DNA of 64,000 nt, taken from positions 3,431,501 through 3,495,500 of the forward strand of contig NZ_CP157794.1 in NCBI RefSeq assembly GCF_040111675.1, in the 5' to 3' direction. Shown here piece by piece: positions 8,729 to 17,140 of the stretch. A model generated the notes under the pieces. It had not been told where the DNA came from and searched no databases. It saw only the letters and a program-made list of their open reading frames with translations. Made by a program: the position numbers and the translations under genes. Origin of the DNA: Salinarimonas sp. (GTDB lineage: Bacteria; Pseudomonadota; Alphaproteobacteria; Rhizobiales; Beijerinckiaceae). How positions within the stretch are numbered: the first letter of the stretch is position 1; every line of letters starts with the position of its first letter.

Positions 8729-8762
8729 AACGCCGGCCGGAGCGATCCGCGCCGGCGTTTTT
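8729..8762 (+). terminator. Rho-independent terminator of the DUF1127 gene
   Basis: Nine-base arms AACGCCGGC and GCCGGCGTT around a 13-base loop, directly followed by TTTTT. It starts 27 bases after the stop codon. Confidence 0.88.
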
Positions 8763-8847
8763 CGTTCCACGCGCCTGATCGCACGCTGCCGGGACGCGCT
8801 CCGCGCGCTCTTTCGTCTTTTTCGAACGAAATGTTAAATTGCTGGCA

Positions 8848-9783
8848 ATGGAGATGCCGGCTCGCGATTCGCTGCCCCTGCCCCGCCCCGCCTGCGAGAC
8901 GCGGGCCCCGTCGCACGCCGCGAGCCGGGCCGCGCCGGCGGGCGCGGCCACGGAATCCGTCGCCGCGGCGGACCCGCAGGCCCCCCGCCGGCCCGCGGCC
9001 CAGCGCGAGCAGGCGCCCGAGGCGATCCGCCGCGCCGTGGAGGATCTCGTCGCCGCGGTCCCGGCTTCCGCCCCCCTCGCGCCCGAAGCGACGAGCTTCG
9101 ATCGCCGTCCACGCAATCATCCATCCCTACGCGGCCGCGCGAGCCGGATCGCCGACGCGGGCGGCGCCGCACCGATCTTCGCCTATGTCGCCCTGGACCC
9201 GGAGCTGCGCATGCTCGCCGCCAATTACGCGGACGGCTGGCACGGCCTCTCGCCGGACGCCTTCGCCCGCGGCGTCCTCGCCCGGGCCTTGGCCGAGAAG
9301 GCGCTCGCCGCCGCCTTCGCCCCGATGCCGGCCGGGAACCGCGAGGTCCTGGCGGAGCGGCTCGCCTACCGGGTCGCCGGCCCGCATTGGGCGGTGCGCG
9401 CCCTCGTCGCCGTGCGGGGCGCGCAGGCGGAGATCGCGGCCGGCCGCGCCCCGCGGCAGGGCCGGCTCCTGCTCGGGGTCGCCTGCCTCGCGCTGCACGA
9501 TGCGGCGCGGGACGCGGGCGCTCGGCTGCCCCCGGGCCGGCCGCTCGAGGCCGGATCGCGCCTCGCGCAGGGCTTCTTCGCGCATTGCGCCGCACCGGGC
9601 GCGTTCGCGGACGACCCGTCCTATCCCCACGCCCTGAGGCGTTTCGCCGAGACCGCGCTGGACCTCGCCCCGATCCCCGCGCGCGTCTTCGCCAGCCGCT
9701 TCGTGGCGCGTTCGGCGCAGGGCGTCGAGGCGCTCGCCCGCTCCGTCCTCGCGCGCGACGCAACGACGGCGCGCCTCCCTTGA
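8848..9783 (+). CDS. Hypothetical protein, alanine-rich
   Basis: A 311-aa protein I do not recognise. The first ~100 residues are low-complexity (alanine, proline, arginine) and probably unstructured. From residue ~105 it looks like a compact helical domain ([20 protein letters not shown], then [19 protein letters not shown]). There is no signal peptide or membrane segment. A TTG nine bases upstream is an alternative start, but the ATG at 8848 is more plausible. The stop is 32 bases before trmFO on the same strand. Confidence 0.6.
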   Translation: MEMPARDSLPLPRPACETRAPSHAASRAAPAGAATESVAAADPQAPRRPAAQREQAPEAIRRAVEDLVAAVPASAPLAPEATSFDRRPRNHPSLRGRASRIADAGGAAPIFAYVALDPELRMLAANYADGWHGLSPDAFARGVLARALAEKALAAAFAPMPAGNREVLAERLAYRVAGPHWAVRALVAVRGAQAEIAAGRAPRQGRLLLGVACLALHDAARDAGARLPPGRPLEAGSRLAQGFFAHCAAPGAFADDPSYPHALRRFAETALDLAPIPARVFASRFVARSAQGVEALARSVLARDATTARLP

Positions 9784-9815
9784 CGGGGCGCGGCCGGTCC
9801 CGCATCTACGCGGGC

Positions 9816-11288
9816 ATGTCGAACATGTCCGAGATCAAGCCCGTCCACGTCGTCGGCGGCGGCCTCGCCGGGTCCGAGGCCGCCTGGCAGATCGCCCAGG
9901 CGGGCGTGCCCGTCGTCCTGCACGAGATGCGCCCCGTGCGCATGACGGAGGCCCACAAGACGCACGGCCTCGCCGAGCTCGTCTGCTCGAACTCCTTCCG
10001 CTCGGACGACGCGGAGAGCAACGCGGTCGGCCTGCTGCACCAGGAGATGCGCCGGCTCGGATCGCTCATCATGACGACGGGCGACCGGCACCAGGTGCCG
10101 GCGGGCGGCGCCCTCGCCGTCGATCGCGACGGCTTCTCGGAGGCGGTGACCGCCGCGCTCGAGGCGCATCCGCTGGTGACGATCTCGCGCGGCGAGGTCG
10201 CGGGCCTTCCGCCGGAGGACTGGGACAGCGTCGTCGTCGCGACGGGCCCGCTCACCTCCCCCGCCCTCGCAGAGGCCGTGCGCGGCCTCACCGGCGAGAG
10301 CGCGCTCGCCTTCTTCGACGCCATCGCCCCCATCGTCTACCGCGAGAGCGTGGACATGGGGGTGGCGTGGTTCCAGTCGCGCTACGACAAGCCGGGCCCC
10401 GGCGGCACCGGCGCCGACTATCTCAACTGCCCGATGGACAAGGCGCAGTACGAGGCCTTCGTCGACGCGCTGATCGCCGGCGAGAAGACCTCGTTCAAGG
10501 ACTGGGAGGCGAACACCCCCTATTTCGACGGCTGCCTGCCCATCGAGGTCATGGCCGAGCGCGGGCGCGAGACGCTGCGCCACGGGCCGATGAAGCCAGT
10601 GGGGCTGACGAACCCGCACAAGCCCGACGAGAAGCCCTACGCCGTGGTGCAGCTGCGCCAGGACAACGCGCTCGGCACGCTGTTCAACATGGTGGGCTTC
10701 CAGACCAAGCTGAAATACGGCGCGCAGGCCGAGATCTTCCGCATGATCCCGGGCCTGGAGAACGCCGAGTTCGCCCGCCTCGGCGGCCTGCACCGCAACA
10801 CCTATCTCGACTCGCCCAAGCTGCTCGACGGCACGCTGCGCCTGAAGGCCGCCCCGCGGCTGCGCTTCGCCGGCCAGATCACCGGCTGCGAGGGATACGT
10901 CGAGAGCGCGGCGGTGGGCCTGATGGCCGGGCGCTTCGCCGCCGCCGAGCGGCTGGGGCGCGGGCTTCGCCTCCTCCCGCCGACGACCGCCATGGGCGCG
11001 CTGATCGCGCACATCACCGGCGGCCACATCGTCGCCGACGAGGACGAGGAGCGCGTCGAGGGCGTCGAGACGGGGCCGGCGAAGCCCCGCTCGTTCCAGC
11101 CCATGAACGTCAATTTCGGCCTCTTCCCCCCGCTGGAGAGCGCTCTCCCGAAGGCCGAGAACGGCAAGCGCCTGCGCGGCTCCGCCAAGGCCATGGCGAA
11201 GAAGAAGGCGATGACGGATCGCGCGCGGGCGGATCTGGCGGCGTGGCTGGCGGAGACGGGGGAGACCGGGGTGCTGGCGGCGGAGTGA
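9816..11288 (+). CDS. trmFO: tRNA (uracil-54-C5)-methyltransferase TrmFO
   Basis: A 490-aa folate- and FAD-dependent enzyme that makes ribothymidine at position 54 of tRNA, using methylenetetrahydrofolate instead of S-adenosylmethionine. The FAD-binding motif is [16 protein letters not shown] at residues ~10-25, followed by the family-specific [19 protein letters not shown] and, further on, [15 protein letters not shown] and [19 protein letters not shown]. Length agrees with the family (~450-480). Two ATGs nine bases apart could start it. The gene precedes the tmRNA gene. Confidence 0.96.
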   Translation: MSNMSEIKPVHVVGGGLAGSEAAWQIAQAGVPVVLHEMRPVRMTEAHKTHGLAELVCSNSFRSDDAESNAVGLLHQEMRRLGSLIMTTGDRHQVPAGGALAVDRDGFSEAVTAALEAHPLVTISRGEVAGLPPEDWDSVVVATGPLTSPALAEAVRGLTGESALAFFDAIAPIVYRESVDMGVAWFQSRYDKPGPGGTGADYLNCPMDKAQYEAFVDALIAGEKTSFKDWEANTPYFDGCLPIEVMAERGRETLRHGPMKPVGLTNPHKPDEKPYAVVQLRQDNALGTLFNMVGFQTKLKYGAQAEIFRMIPGLENAEFARLGGLHRNTYLDSPKLLDGTLRLKAAPRLRFAGQITGCEGYVESAAVGLMAGRFAAAERLGRGLRLLPPTTAMGALIAHITGGHIVADEDEERVEGVETGPAKPRSFQPMNVNFGLFPPLESALPKAENGKRLRGSAKAMAKKKAMTDRARADLAAWLAETGETGVLAAE

Positions 11289-11316
11289 TGCGGGCCATCG
11301 CTCCCCGAAATCCCTG

Positions 11317-11344
11317 TTGAATCCCCCGCCCCCTCGCCTATATT
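11317..11344 (+). promoter_or_regulatory. Sigma-70 promoter of ssrA
   Basis: TTGAAT (11317-11322), 16-base spacer, TATATT (11339-11344). Both boxes are near consensus and stand out in GC-rich DNA. Predicted transcription start is about 11351, at the expected 5' end of the tmRNA precursor. Confidence 0.75.
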
Positions 11345-11350
11345 CAGTCT

Positions 11351-11680
11351 GTCGCCGCAAGGCGGCTATGGCGATAAACGGCTGTCGCAATAAGCCCTTC
11401 GGACCCGGGGGCGGTACCCGGCGCCTCCACCCGAGCCCAGGCTCCCCCATATGCGGGCCCTGGGTTCCGGCGGGGGCGAAATAGGATCGACGGGGGTCTA
11501 AAAGGCAGCCTTTCGCCCGGCATGGTTCCGCCGTTATCGGGCCGAATTATAGTTGCCAACGACAACTATGCTATGGACGTCCGCGCGGCTGCGTAATGCG
11601 GTCTAGCGACATCCGATCCAAGTCCTAGGGGGTAGCACTTCTAGGCGGGGCCCGGAGGCGCCTGGCAACAGAAGCCTCCA
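11351..11680 (+). ncRNA. ssrA: Circularly permuted two-piece tmRNA
   Basis: tmRNA rescues stalled ribosomes and tags the unfinished protein for proteolysis. The gene is permuted as in other alphaproteobacteria: the acceptor piece comes first (ending CGCCTCC-ACC at 11422-11431), then a spacer that is removed, then the coding piece beginning GGGGGCG at 11472. These two ends pair as the 7-bp acceptor stem. The tag frame at 11555-11596 reads ANDNYAMDVRAAA followed by TAA, ending in the AAA-type degron recognised by ClpX. The 3' region has the conserved TGGCAACAGAAGCC. Outer boundaries are approximate. The ClpXP adaptor gene sspB lies immediately downstream. Confidence 0.93.
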
Positions 11681-11774
11681 CTTTCATTTTCGGGCGAGAT
11701 GCGGCATACGCCGTCAGGACGAGAGCGCAACCGGCCGAGATCGGCATCCCGAGCGACACCCCCCCGAGCGACCC

Positions 11775-12506
11775 ATGACCACAGATCTCATCCGCTACGA
11801 TCTCCTGGTGCAGGACGCGCTGAAGGGTGTCGTACGCAAGGTCCTGTCGGACGCCGCCCGCGACGGCCTGCCGGGCGACCATCATTTCTACGTCTCGTTC
11901 CAGACCGGGTTTCCGGGCGTGCGCCTGTCCAGCCGCATGCGCGAGAAGTACCCGGACACGATGACGATCGTGCTCCAGCACCAGTTCTGGGATCTCGCCA
12001 TCACCGAGCACGCCTTCGAGGTGGGCCTCTCCTTCGGCGGGGTGCCGGAGCGGCTGCTCGTGCCCTTCGACGCGCTGACCGGCTTCTTCGATCCCTCCGT
12101 GCAGTTCGGGCTCAAGTTCGAGATCCGCGAGGCGCCCGAGGGCGCCGCCGGTCCGACGGCCGTGCCCGGCCCGGCGCCGGTGGGCGAGCCCGCGCGCCCG
12201 CTCCTGCGCGGCGCCGGCTCCGAGCCGGCCGAGACCGAGCCGCGCCGCTCCCCCACGCCGCGCATCGCGCCGAAGGCGAACGGCGAGGAGACCGAGCGCC
12301 CGCAGGCGACGCCGCAAGCGGCCGACGGCGGCGCGGACGAGGCTCCGCCCAAGGGCCGGAAACGCGCGCCCGCCGCGGACGGCGCCGAGACGCCCGCGGA
12401 TCCGCGGGAGACCGGCGACGCCGCCGAGGGTCAAGGGGACCAGGGCGACCAGGGCGACCAGGGCGCTCAGGTGGTCAGCCTCGACGCGTTCCGCAAGAAG
12501 ACCTGA
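11775..12506 (+). CDS. sspB: SspB-family ClpXP adaptor (alpha type)
   Basis: A 243-aa protein. Residues 1-~120 are the SspB fold that binds the ssrA tag (RYDLLVQDALKGVVRKVLSD, then HHFYVSFQTGFPGVRLSSRM, then ERLLVPFDALTGFFDPSVQF). The remainder is a long disordered linker with a threefold nine-base repeat encoding DQG (about 12439-12465). It ends in a hydrophobic/basic tail VVSLDAFRKK that matches the ClpX-docking tail of alphaproteobacterial SspB. It delivers tmRNA-tagged proteins to ClpXP. Its position directly after ssrA joins tagging and delivery in one locus. Confidence 0.93.
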   Translation: MTTDLIRYDLLVQDALKGVVRKVLSDAARDGLPGDHHFYVSFQTGFPGVRLSSRMREKYPDTMTIVLQHQFWDLAITEHAFEVGLSFGGVPERLLVPFDALTGFFDPSVQFGLKFEIREAPEGAAGPTAVPGPAPVGEPARPLLRGAGSEPAETEPRRSPTPRIAPKANGEETERPQATPQAADGGADEAPPKGRKRAPAADGAETPADPRETGDAAEGQGDQGDQGDQGAQVVSLDAFRKKT

Positions 12507-12582
12507 TCTGTTCACATTTCGTTCTTGACACTCGCGACATGTCTGCGCTAGCCTCCGCATGCAATCGGAGGAGGCCATCGCC

Positions 12583-13503
12583 ATGTCCCTGCGATCCGTT
12601 TTATCGGGCTCGAGCCCGGCGTCCGTCCCCTGCGGCGGCGCGCCGCGCGCGGTCCCCGAGCCGCCGAGCCCCGAGCCGCCGAGCCCCGAGCCGCCGGCGC
12701 AGGCCGCGCCGCTGACGCCGGCCGGGGTCGAGGCCGCGCTCGCGCGGCTCTCGCTGGAACCGGCGGCGCTCTGGGCTGTGATGCGCGTGGAGGCGAAGGC
12801 CTGCGGCTTCCTGGCCGATCGACGGCCCGTGATCCTGTTCGAGCGACACGTCTTCCACCGCCGCACCGGCGGCGTCTTCGCGTCCTCTCATCCGGAGGTC
12901 TCGAATCCCAAGCCCGGGGGCTACGGCCGCCCCGGCGCGCATCAGCACGACCGGCTCGCGGCGGCGCAGGCGCTCGATCGCGTCGCCGCGCTCGAGAGCG
13001 CGTCCTGGGGGCTCGGGCAGGTGATGGGCTTCAACGCCGGCGTCGCCGGCTATCCCGACGTCGTGGCCTTCGTCGCAGCCATGCGGGCCGGCGAGGACGC
13101 CCAGCTCGGCGCGATGGCCGCCTTCATCGCCGCGAACGGCCTCGACCGGGCTCTGCGCCGGCGGGACTGGACGGGGTTCGCGCGAGGCTACAACGGCCCC
13201 GGCTTTGCCCGCAACGCCTACGACGTGAAGCTCGCCACCGCCTTCGCGGACTACGCGAGCGGGGCGCGGCCGCCCCCGGACCTGCGTCTGCGCGCGCTGC
13301 AGATGCGGCTCCTCTTCCTGGGTTTCGCGCCGGGCCCGGTGGACGGGGTTTTCGGCCGGCGCACGCGCACGGCGCTCGCCGCCTTCCGCGTCGGCTCCGG
13401 CGCGGACCCCGCGGCGGCGCGGGACCCGCCGACCGAGGCCGACGAGATCGCGCTGGCCGACGCGGCCGGGCGGCTCGGCGCGCGCGCCGCGGCGCGGGCG
13501 TGA
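12583..13503 (+). CDS. N-acetylmuramidase (DUF3380) with peptidoglycan-binding domain
   Basis: A 306-aa predicted cell-wall hydrolase. Residues 45-210 form an N-acetylmuramidase domain: RVEAKACGFLADRRPVILFE followed by RHVFHR, with the catalytic glutamate probably in RVEAKA, then ESASWGLGQVMGFNAGVAGY and DWTGFARGYNGPGF. Residues ~225-270 form a PG_binding_1 domain (LQMRLLFLGFAPGPVDGVFG). A proline-rich repeat PEPPSPEPPSPEPP precedes the catalytic part. The ATG at 12583 was chosen over the one at 12559 because GGAGGAGG sits 8 bases upstream. Such endolysin-like genes are usual in phages, but no other phage gene lies here. Confidence 0.87.
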   Translation: MSLRSVLSGSSPASVPCGGAPRAVPEPPSPEPPSPEPPAQAAPLTPAGVEAALARLSLEPAALWAVMRVEAKACGFLADRRPVILFERHVFHRRTGGVFASSHPEVSNPKPGGYGRPGAHQHDRLAAAQALDRVAALESASWGLGQVMGFNAGVAGYPDVVAFVAAMRAGEDAQLGAMAAFIAANGLDRALRRRDWTGFARGYNGPGFARNAYDVKLATAFADYASGARPPPDLRLRALQMRLLFLGFAPGPVDGVFGRRTRTALAAFRVGSGADPAAARDPPTEADEIALADAAGRLGARAAARA

Positions 13504-13603
13504 TCCGGCGCGCCGGCGCCGGCGGTCCCGCCCGGGCCGCGCCGGCGATGGCGGCGCCCGGCGCGCGGCGGTCGCGGGAGCGCCCGCCGCGCGCCGGGGT
13601 CGG

Positions 13604-13622
13604 GACCGGCCGGCGGCCGGTC
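13604..13622. repeat. Hairpin GACCGGCC-GGC-GGCCGGTC, copy 1
   Basis: Perfect 8-base arms with a 3-base loop, downstream of the small secreted protein gene. A copy with the same arms and loop GTC lies at 13944, on the other side of that gene. Confidence 0.7.
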
Positions 13623-13664
13623 GGGTGCGGAGATCCGAAACGCGGATCATGGCCGCAGCCTCGC

Positions 13665-13922
13665 TCAGCTGTGGTCCTCGGCGTTCTTGCGGATCGCCTC
13701 GCGGGCCTCCCAGAAATCGGCGCCGCCGCTGGCGAGCGGCGCGCGGATCGAGCCGGTGACGTCCACGTCGTGCGCCGTGCGGGCCTGCGGCTTGAAGAAG
13801 CCGTCCTGCTGCTGGGGCTGGTCGTAGAGGGTCACCTCGTCCGGCGTATAGGCCAGCGCCGGCGAGAAGCTCGTGGCGAGAGCGACGGCCGCGGCGGCGA
13901 GGGTGTGCGTGATCTTGGTCAT
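13665..13922 (-). CDS. Small secreted protein of unknown function
   Basis: An 85-aa protein with a signal peptide (MTKITHTLAAAAVALATSFS, cleavage after ALA near residue 25). The mature part is ~60 residues: YTPDEVTLYDQPQQQDGFFK, then DVTGSIRAPLASG, ending in charged EAREAIRKNAEDHS. Similar short proteins with a DVTGSI motif are common in Rhizobiales, without known function. The ATG at 13922 has AGGAG a few bases upstream. A strong hairpin sits just ahead of that ribosome binding site, so translation may depend on RNA folding. Confidence 0.75.
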   Translation of the reverse strand: MTKITHTLAAAAVALATSFSPALAYTPDEVTLYDQPQQQDGFFKPQARTAHDVDVTGSIRAPLASGGADFWEAREAIRKNAEDHS

Positions 13923-13943
13923 GGTCGGTCTCCTGTGGGGGCG

Positions 13944-13962
13944 GACCGGCCGTCGGCCGGTC
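13944..13962. repeat. Hairpin GACCGGCC-GTC-GGCCGGTC, copy 2
   Basis: Same 8-base arms as the copy at 13604. It lies 22 bases upstream of the start codon of the small secreted protein, in its predicted leader. Confidence 0.7.
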
Positions 13963-14112
13963 CCGGGTTCGCCGACCGCCCGTCCGCCCCATGCGAACGC
14001 GTCGTGTCGACGGGGCGGAGACTGGCCCCGGCGCATGTCCCGTTGCTTGCGTGGCGCAGGAATCCGATGTCGCCGCAACGGCGGTTTCGTTTCGATCGTG
14101 TGCGGACCGGGC

Positions 14113-15015
14113 TCAGCGTGTCGCGCGCATGCCGCCACGCGCCCGCGCCGCCGCGACGACGACGGCGACGACGGCGGCCGCGGCCGCCCAGGTGGTCGCG
14201 CCGACGCGCTCGTCGTTGAGAAAGGCCGCGATGCCGAGGGTCACGAAGATCTGCAGGAGCTGCACCTGCCCCACCCGCGCGACGCCGCCCAGCGGGAGCC
14301 CGGCGTTCCAGGCGAAGAAGCCGAGATACTGGCTCATCAGCGTGACGTAGGCGAACCCGACCCAGCTCGCGTCGGGGACGGCGGCGAGATCCGCGGGCGC
14401 GAGGACGAGGGCCGTCGGGATCGTCACCGGCAGGGCGATCACGAGTGCCCAGGAAATGACCTCCCAGCCCGGCATCGTGCGAGCGAGCACGCCCGAGACC
14501 GCATAGCCGAACGCCGCGCTCGCCACCGAAAGCACGAGATAGGCGTCTCCCGCCGCGAGGCCGGAGACGCCGTCGCGCAGGGCGAAGCCGACCACGATGG
14601 CCGCGCCGAGGAGCGCGCTCGCCCAGAAGCCGGCCGGCAGGCGCTCGCCCCCGAGCAGGGCCCCGGCGATCGCCGTCGCCAGCGGCAGCACGCCGAGCAC
14701 GACCCCGCCATGGGACGCCTCGACGCTGGTCATGGCGATCGCCATCGTCGCGGGGAAGGCGCCGACGAGGGCGAGCGAGGCGAGCGCGACGCGTCCGAGC
14801 ACGGCCGGCGACGGCAGGCGCCGGCGCGTCGCAGCGAGCACGCCGAGGGCGACGAGGCCCGCGAGCGCGGCGCGCCCCGTCGTGACGAACCACGGATCGA
14901 GCCCGGCCACCGCGAGCCGCGTGAAGGGCAGCGTGCCGCCGAAGATCACCACGCCGACGAAGCCGAGCCCGAGCCCGAGCCACACGTCCCGGCCCGCGGA
15001 ATACGCCCTGTCCAT
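14113..15015 (-). CDS. EamA-family (DMT) transporter
   Basis: A 300-aa protein with about ten hydrophobic segments arranged as two EamA repeats (first ~10-140, second ~150-290). Recognisable pieces are GFVGVVIFGGTLPFTRLAVA at the N-terminus and FAYVTLMSQYLGFFAWNAGL in the second repeat. The DMT family exports metabolites, often amino acids. It begins 38 bases after the dctM stop on the same strand, so it is probably the last gene of the TRAP operon, although its direction of transport is likely opposite. Substrate unknown. Confidence 0.87.
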   Translation of the reverse strand: MDRAYSAGRDVWLGLGLGFVGVVIFGGTLPFTRLAVAGLDPWFVTTGRAALAGLVALGVLAATRRRLPSPAVLGRVALASLALVGAFPATMAIAMTSVEASHGGVVLGVLPLATAIAGALLGGERLPAGFWASALLGAAIVVGFALRDGVSGLAAGDAYLVLSVASAAFGYAVSGVLARTMPGWEVISWALVIALPVTIPTALVLAPADLAAVPDASWVGFAYVTLMSQYLGFFAWNAGLPLGGVARVGQVQLLQIFVTLGIAAFLNDERVGATTWAAAAAVVAVVVAAARARGGMRATR

Positions 15016-15053
15016 CTCGCCCCCGCCCTCCCGCGCCGCGGGCGCGCCGGTCG

Positions 15054-16394
15054 CTACAGATAGCCCATGGCGCGCAGGAACTCGGGGAGCCACAGGGTCG
15101 TCGCCGGCACGAAGGTGATGAGCGCGAGGGTCGCGAGGAGCGGGATCAGGAACGGCGCCACCGCCCGCACACAGTCCTCGAACGAGATCGAGGCGACCCG
15201 GGCCAGCACGTAGAGCACCATGCCGACCGGCGGCGTGAGGAGCCCGATCATGAGGTTGAGCACCATGACGATCCCGAAATGCACCGGGTCGATGCCGAGC
15301 TGCACGGCCACGGGGAGCAGCACCGGCGTGAGGATGGTGATCGCGGCGATCGTCTCCATGAAGCAGCCGATGATCAGGAGGAAGCCGTTGACCATCAGGA
15401 GGAAGACGAGCGGGTTCGTCGCGACCTCGAGGATGAAGGCGCCGAGCGCTTCCGTCGTGCGGGTCGTCGTCAGGATCCAGCCGAAGATCGAGGCGCCGGC
15501 GACGATGAAGAGCACCACCGCCGTCGTCTCGATCGTGTCCATGGACACGCGCACGAACTGGCGCATCGTCAGCACCGAATAGCGCGGCTTGCGGCCGCGG
15601 CTCGCCAGGACCGCGTTCATGATCCGATGGATCACCACCGAGAGGACGAGCGCGTAGGCGCAGGCGAAGATCGCGGCCTCGGTGGGCGTGAACAGGCCGA
15701 AGGACATGCCGCCGATGATGATGGCGGGCGTCATCAGGGGCAGGATCGCATCGAGGAAGGTCCAGCCGAGGCGCCCGAGCCGGAACTTCGCGTCGGCGCC
15801 GATGCCGCGGCGATGGGCGACGATCGTCACCGCCGCGGACAGGAACAGCGCCATCAGCAGGCCCGGCAGGATTCCGGCGACGAAGAGCGCGTTGATCGAG
15901 GCCCCCGAGACGACGCCGTAGATCACGAGCGGCAGCGAGGGCGGCACGATCGGCCCGATGGTGGAGGACGCCGCCGTGATGCCGACCGCGAGCTTGGCGT
16001 CGTAGCCGTTGTCCCGCATGGCCTTGATCTCGATCGTGCCGAGCCCGCCGGCATCCGCCACCGCCGTGCCGGACATGCCGGCGAAGATCACCGAGGCGGC
16101 GACGTTGACGTGGCCGAGCCCGCCCTTGAGCCAGCCCACCGCCGCGGTGGCGAAGGCGAAGATCTGCTTCGTGATCCCGGCCGAGTTCATCAGGTTGCCG
16201 GCCATGATGAAGAACGGCACCGCGAGCAGCGGGAAGCTGTCCACCCCGTTCACCATGCGGTGGATGACCGTGATCTCCGGGATCGAGCCGGCCATCACGA
16301 TGTAGAGGAGCGAGGAGCCCGCGAGCGCCACCGCGATCGGCACGCCGAGCAGGATCATGGCGACGAGGGCGGCGATCATGATGCCGATCAGCAT
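15054..16394 (-). CDS. dctM: TRAP transporter large permease (DctM type)
   Basis: A 446-aa membrane protein with about 12 hydrophobic segments, the ion-coupled permease of a TRAP uptake system. Family signatures include VPFFIMAGNLMNSAGITKQI, VAASVIFAGMSGTAVADAGG, SSTIGPIVPPSLPLVIYG and LLTPPVGMVLYVLARVA. Length matches DctM (~430). It works with the small subunit upstream and the periplasmic binding protein. The gap to the small-subunit gene is 39 bases. Confidence 0.96.
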   Translation of the reverse strand: MLIGIMIAALVAMILLGVPIAVALAGSSLLYIVMAGSIPEITVIHRMVNGVDSFPLLAVPFFIMAGNLMNSAGITKQIFAFATAAVGWLKGGLGHVNVAASVIFAGMSGTAVADAGGLGTIEIKAMRDNGYDAKLAVGITAASSTIGPIVPPSLPLVIYGVVSGASINALFVAGILPGLLMALFLSAAVTIVAHRRGIGADAKFRLGRLGWTFLDAILPLMTPAIIIGGMSFGLFTPTEAAIFACAYALVLSVVIHRIMNAVLASRGRKPRYSVLTMRQFVRVSMDTIETTAVVLFIVAGASIFGWILTTTRTTEALGAFILEVATNPLVFLLMVNGFLLIIGCFMETIAAITILTPVLLPVAVQLGIDPVHFGIVMVLNLMIGLLTPPVGMVLYVLARVASISFEDCVRAVAPFLIPLLATLALITFVPATTLWLPEFLRAMGYL

Positions 16395-16433
16395 GCGGGT
16401 GGCCTCTTCTCGGGGCTCGTCGGGAGGTCGGCG

Positions 16434-16994
16434 TCAGTCGACGGCCGCGCCGTGCGGCGCGTCGGGCTCGCGCCGGGAGAGGCGCCGCCAGAAGCGCAGG
16501 GCGGCGTGGATCGTCATGGCGAGGAGGGCCGCGGCGACCGCCCAGTAGATGTACTTCTTGGGCACGTCGATCGACATGATCATGCCCGGCGCCCGGCGCC
16601 CCAGCTGGAAGGCGTACCAGGCGAGGAAGCCGCAGAAGCACGCGACGATGCCGTCGATGACGACCAGCAGCCAGTGCCGCGGGCGCGCCGGCAGGAAGAC
16701 GAGCAGCGCCTCCACCGCGATGTGCGAGCCCTTGCGCATCGCCGTCACCGCGCCGACGAAGGTGACGCCGATGAGCAGGTAGCGCGCGATCTCCTCCGTC
16801 CAGCCGAGCGAGTCGTTGAGGACGTAGCGCGTGTAGAACTGCAGGAAGACGATCGCGAACAAGGCCCAGAAGATCGCGAACACGATCCCGTCCGACCAGC
16901 GCAGGTCGGAGAGGTCGACGTGGCTCTCCTCCTCGCGCCACTCCTCGAAGAGCTGATCGACGGACTTGTCGGAGTCGGGTTTCGGGTCGGTCAT
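16434..16994 (-). CDS. dctQ: TRAP transporter small permease (DctQ type)
   Basis: A 186-aa protein with a soluble acidic N-terminus of ~35 residues and four membrane segments. The hallmark FLQFYTRYVLNDSLGWTEEI ARYLL lies near residue 55-75, and VDVPKK-type periplasmic loop IMSIDVPKKYIYW near 145. DctQ pairs with DctM in tripartite sodium-driven uptake. The ATG at 16994 gives a normal length for the family. Confidence 0.93.
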   Translation of the reverse strand: MTDPKPDSDKSVDQLFEEWREEESHVDLSDLRWSDGIVFAIFWALFAIVFLQFYTRYVLNDSLGWTEEIARYLLIGVTFVGAVTAMRKGSHIAVEALLVFLPARPRHWLLVVIDGIVACFCGFLAWYAFQLGRRAPGMIMSIDVPKKYIYWAVAAALLAMTIHAALRFWRRLSRREPDAPHGAAVD

Positions 16995-17140
16995 CGGAGC
17001 CGCCGGAAGCTGGGTGCGAGGTGGAGCGCCGCGCCGGCGTCCCCGGCGGAGCCGTCGGGGCCGACGCGGCGTCGGGCGCTCTGGGCGCGAGAACGACGTT
17101 GCGAGGGAGAGCGTCGTCGCCCTCCCCCGCCCGGCGGGGA

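Noticed and set aside
8839..8847. TTG start for the hypothetical gene at 8848.
   Set aside because: An ATG follows three codons later and is a more usual start; the difference is trivial.
12439..12465. Threefold nine-base repeat GACCAGGGC considered as a minisatellite or CRISPR-like repeat.
   Set aside because: It encodes DQG repeats in the disordered linker of SspB; no spacers.
12657..12700. Tandem repeat encoding PEPPSPEPPSPEPP.
   Set aside because: In-frame low-complexity linker inside the muramidase gene, not a separate element.
12583..13503. Prophage or gene transfer agent cluster.
   Set aside because: Only one lysin-like gene; no capsid, tail, terminase, integrase or attachment site nearby.
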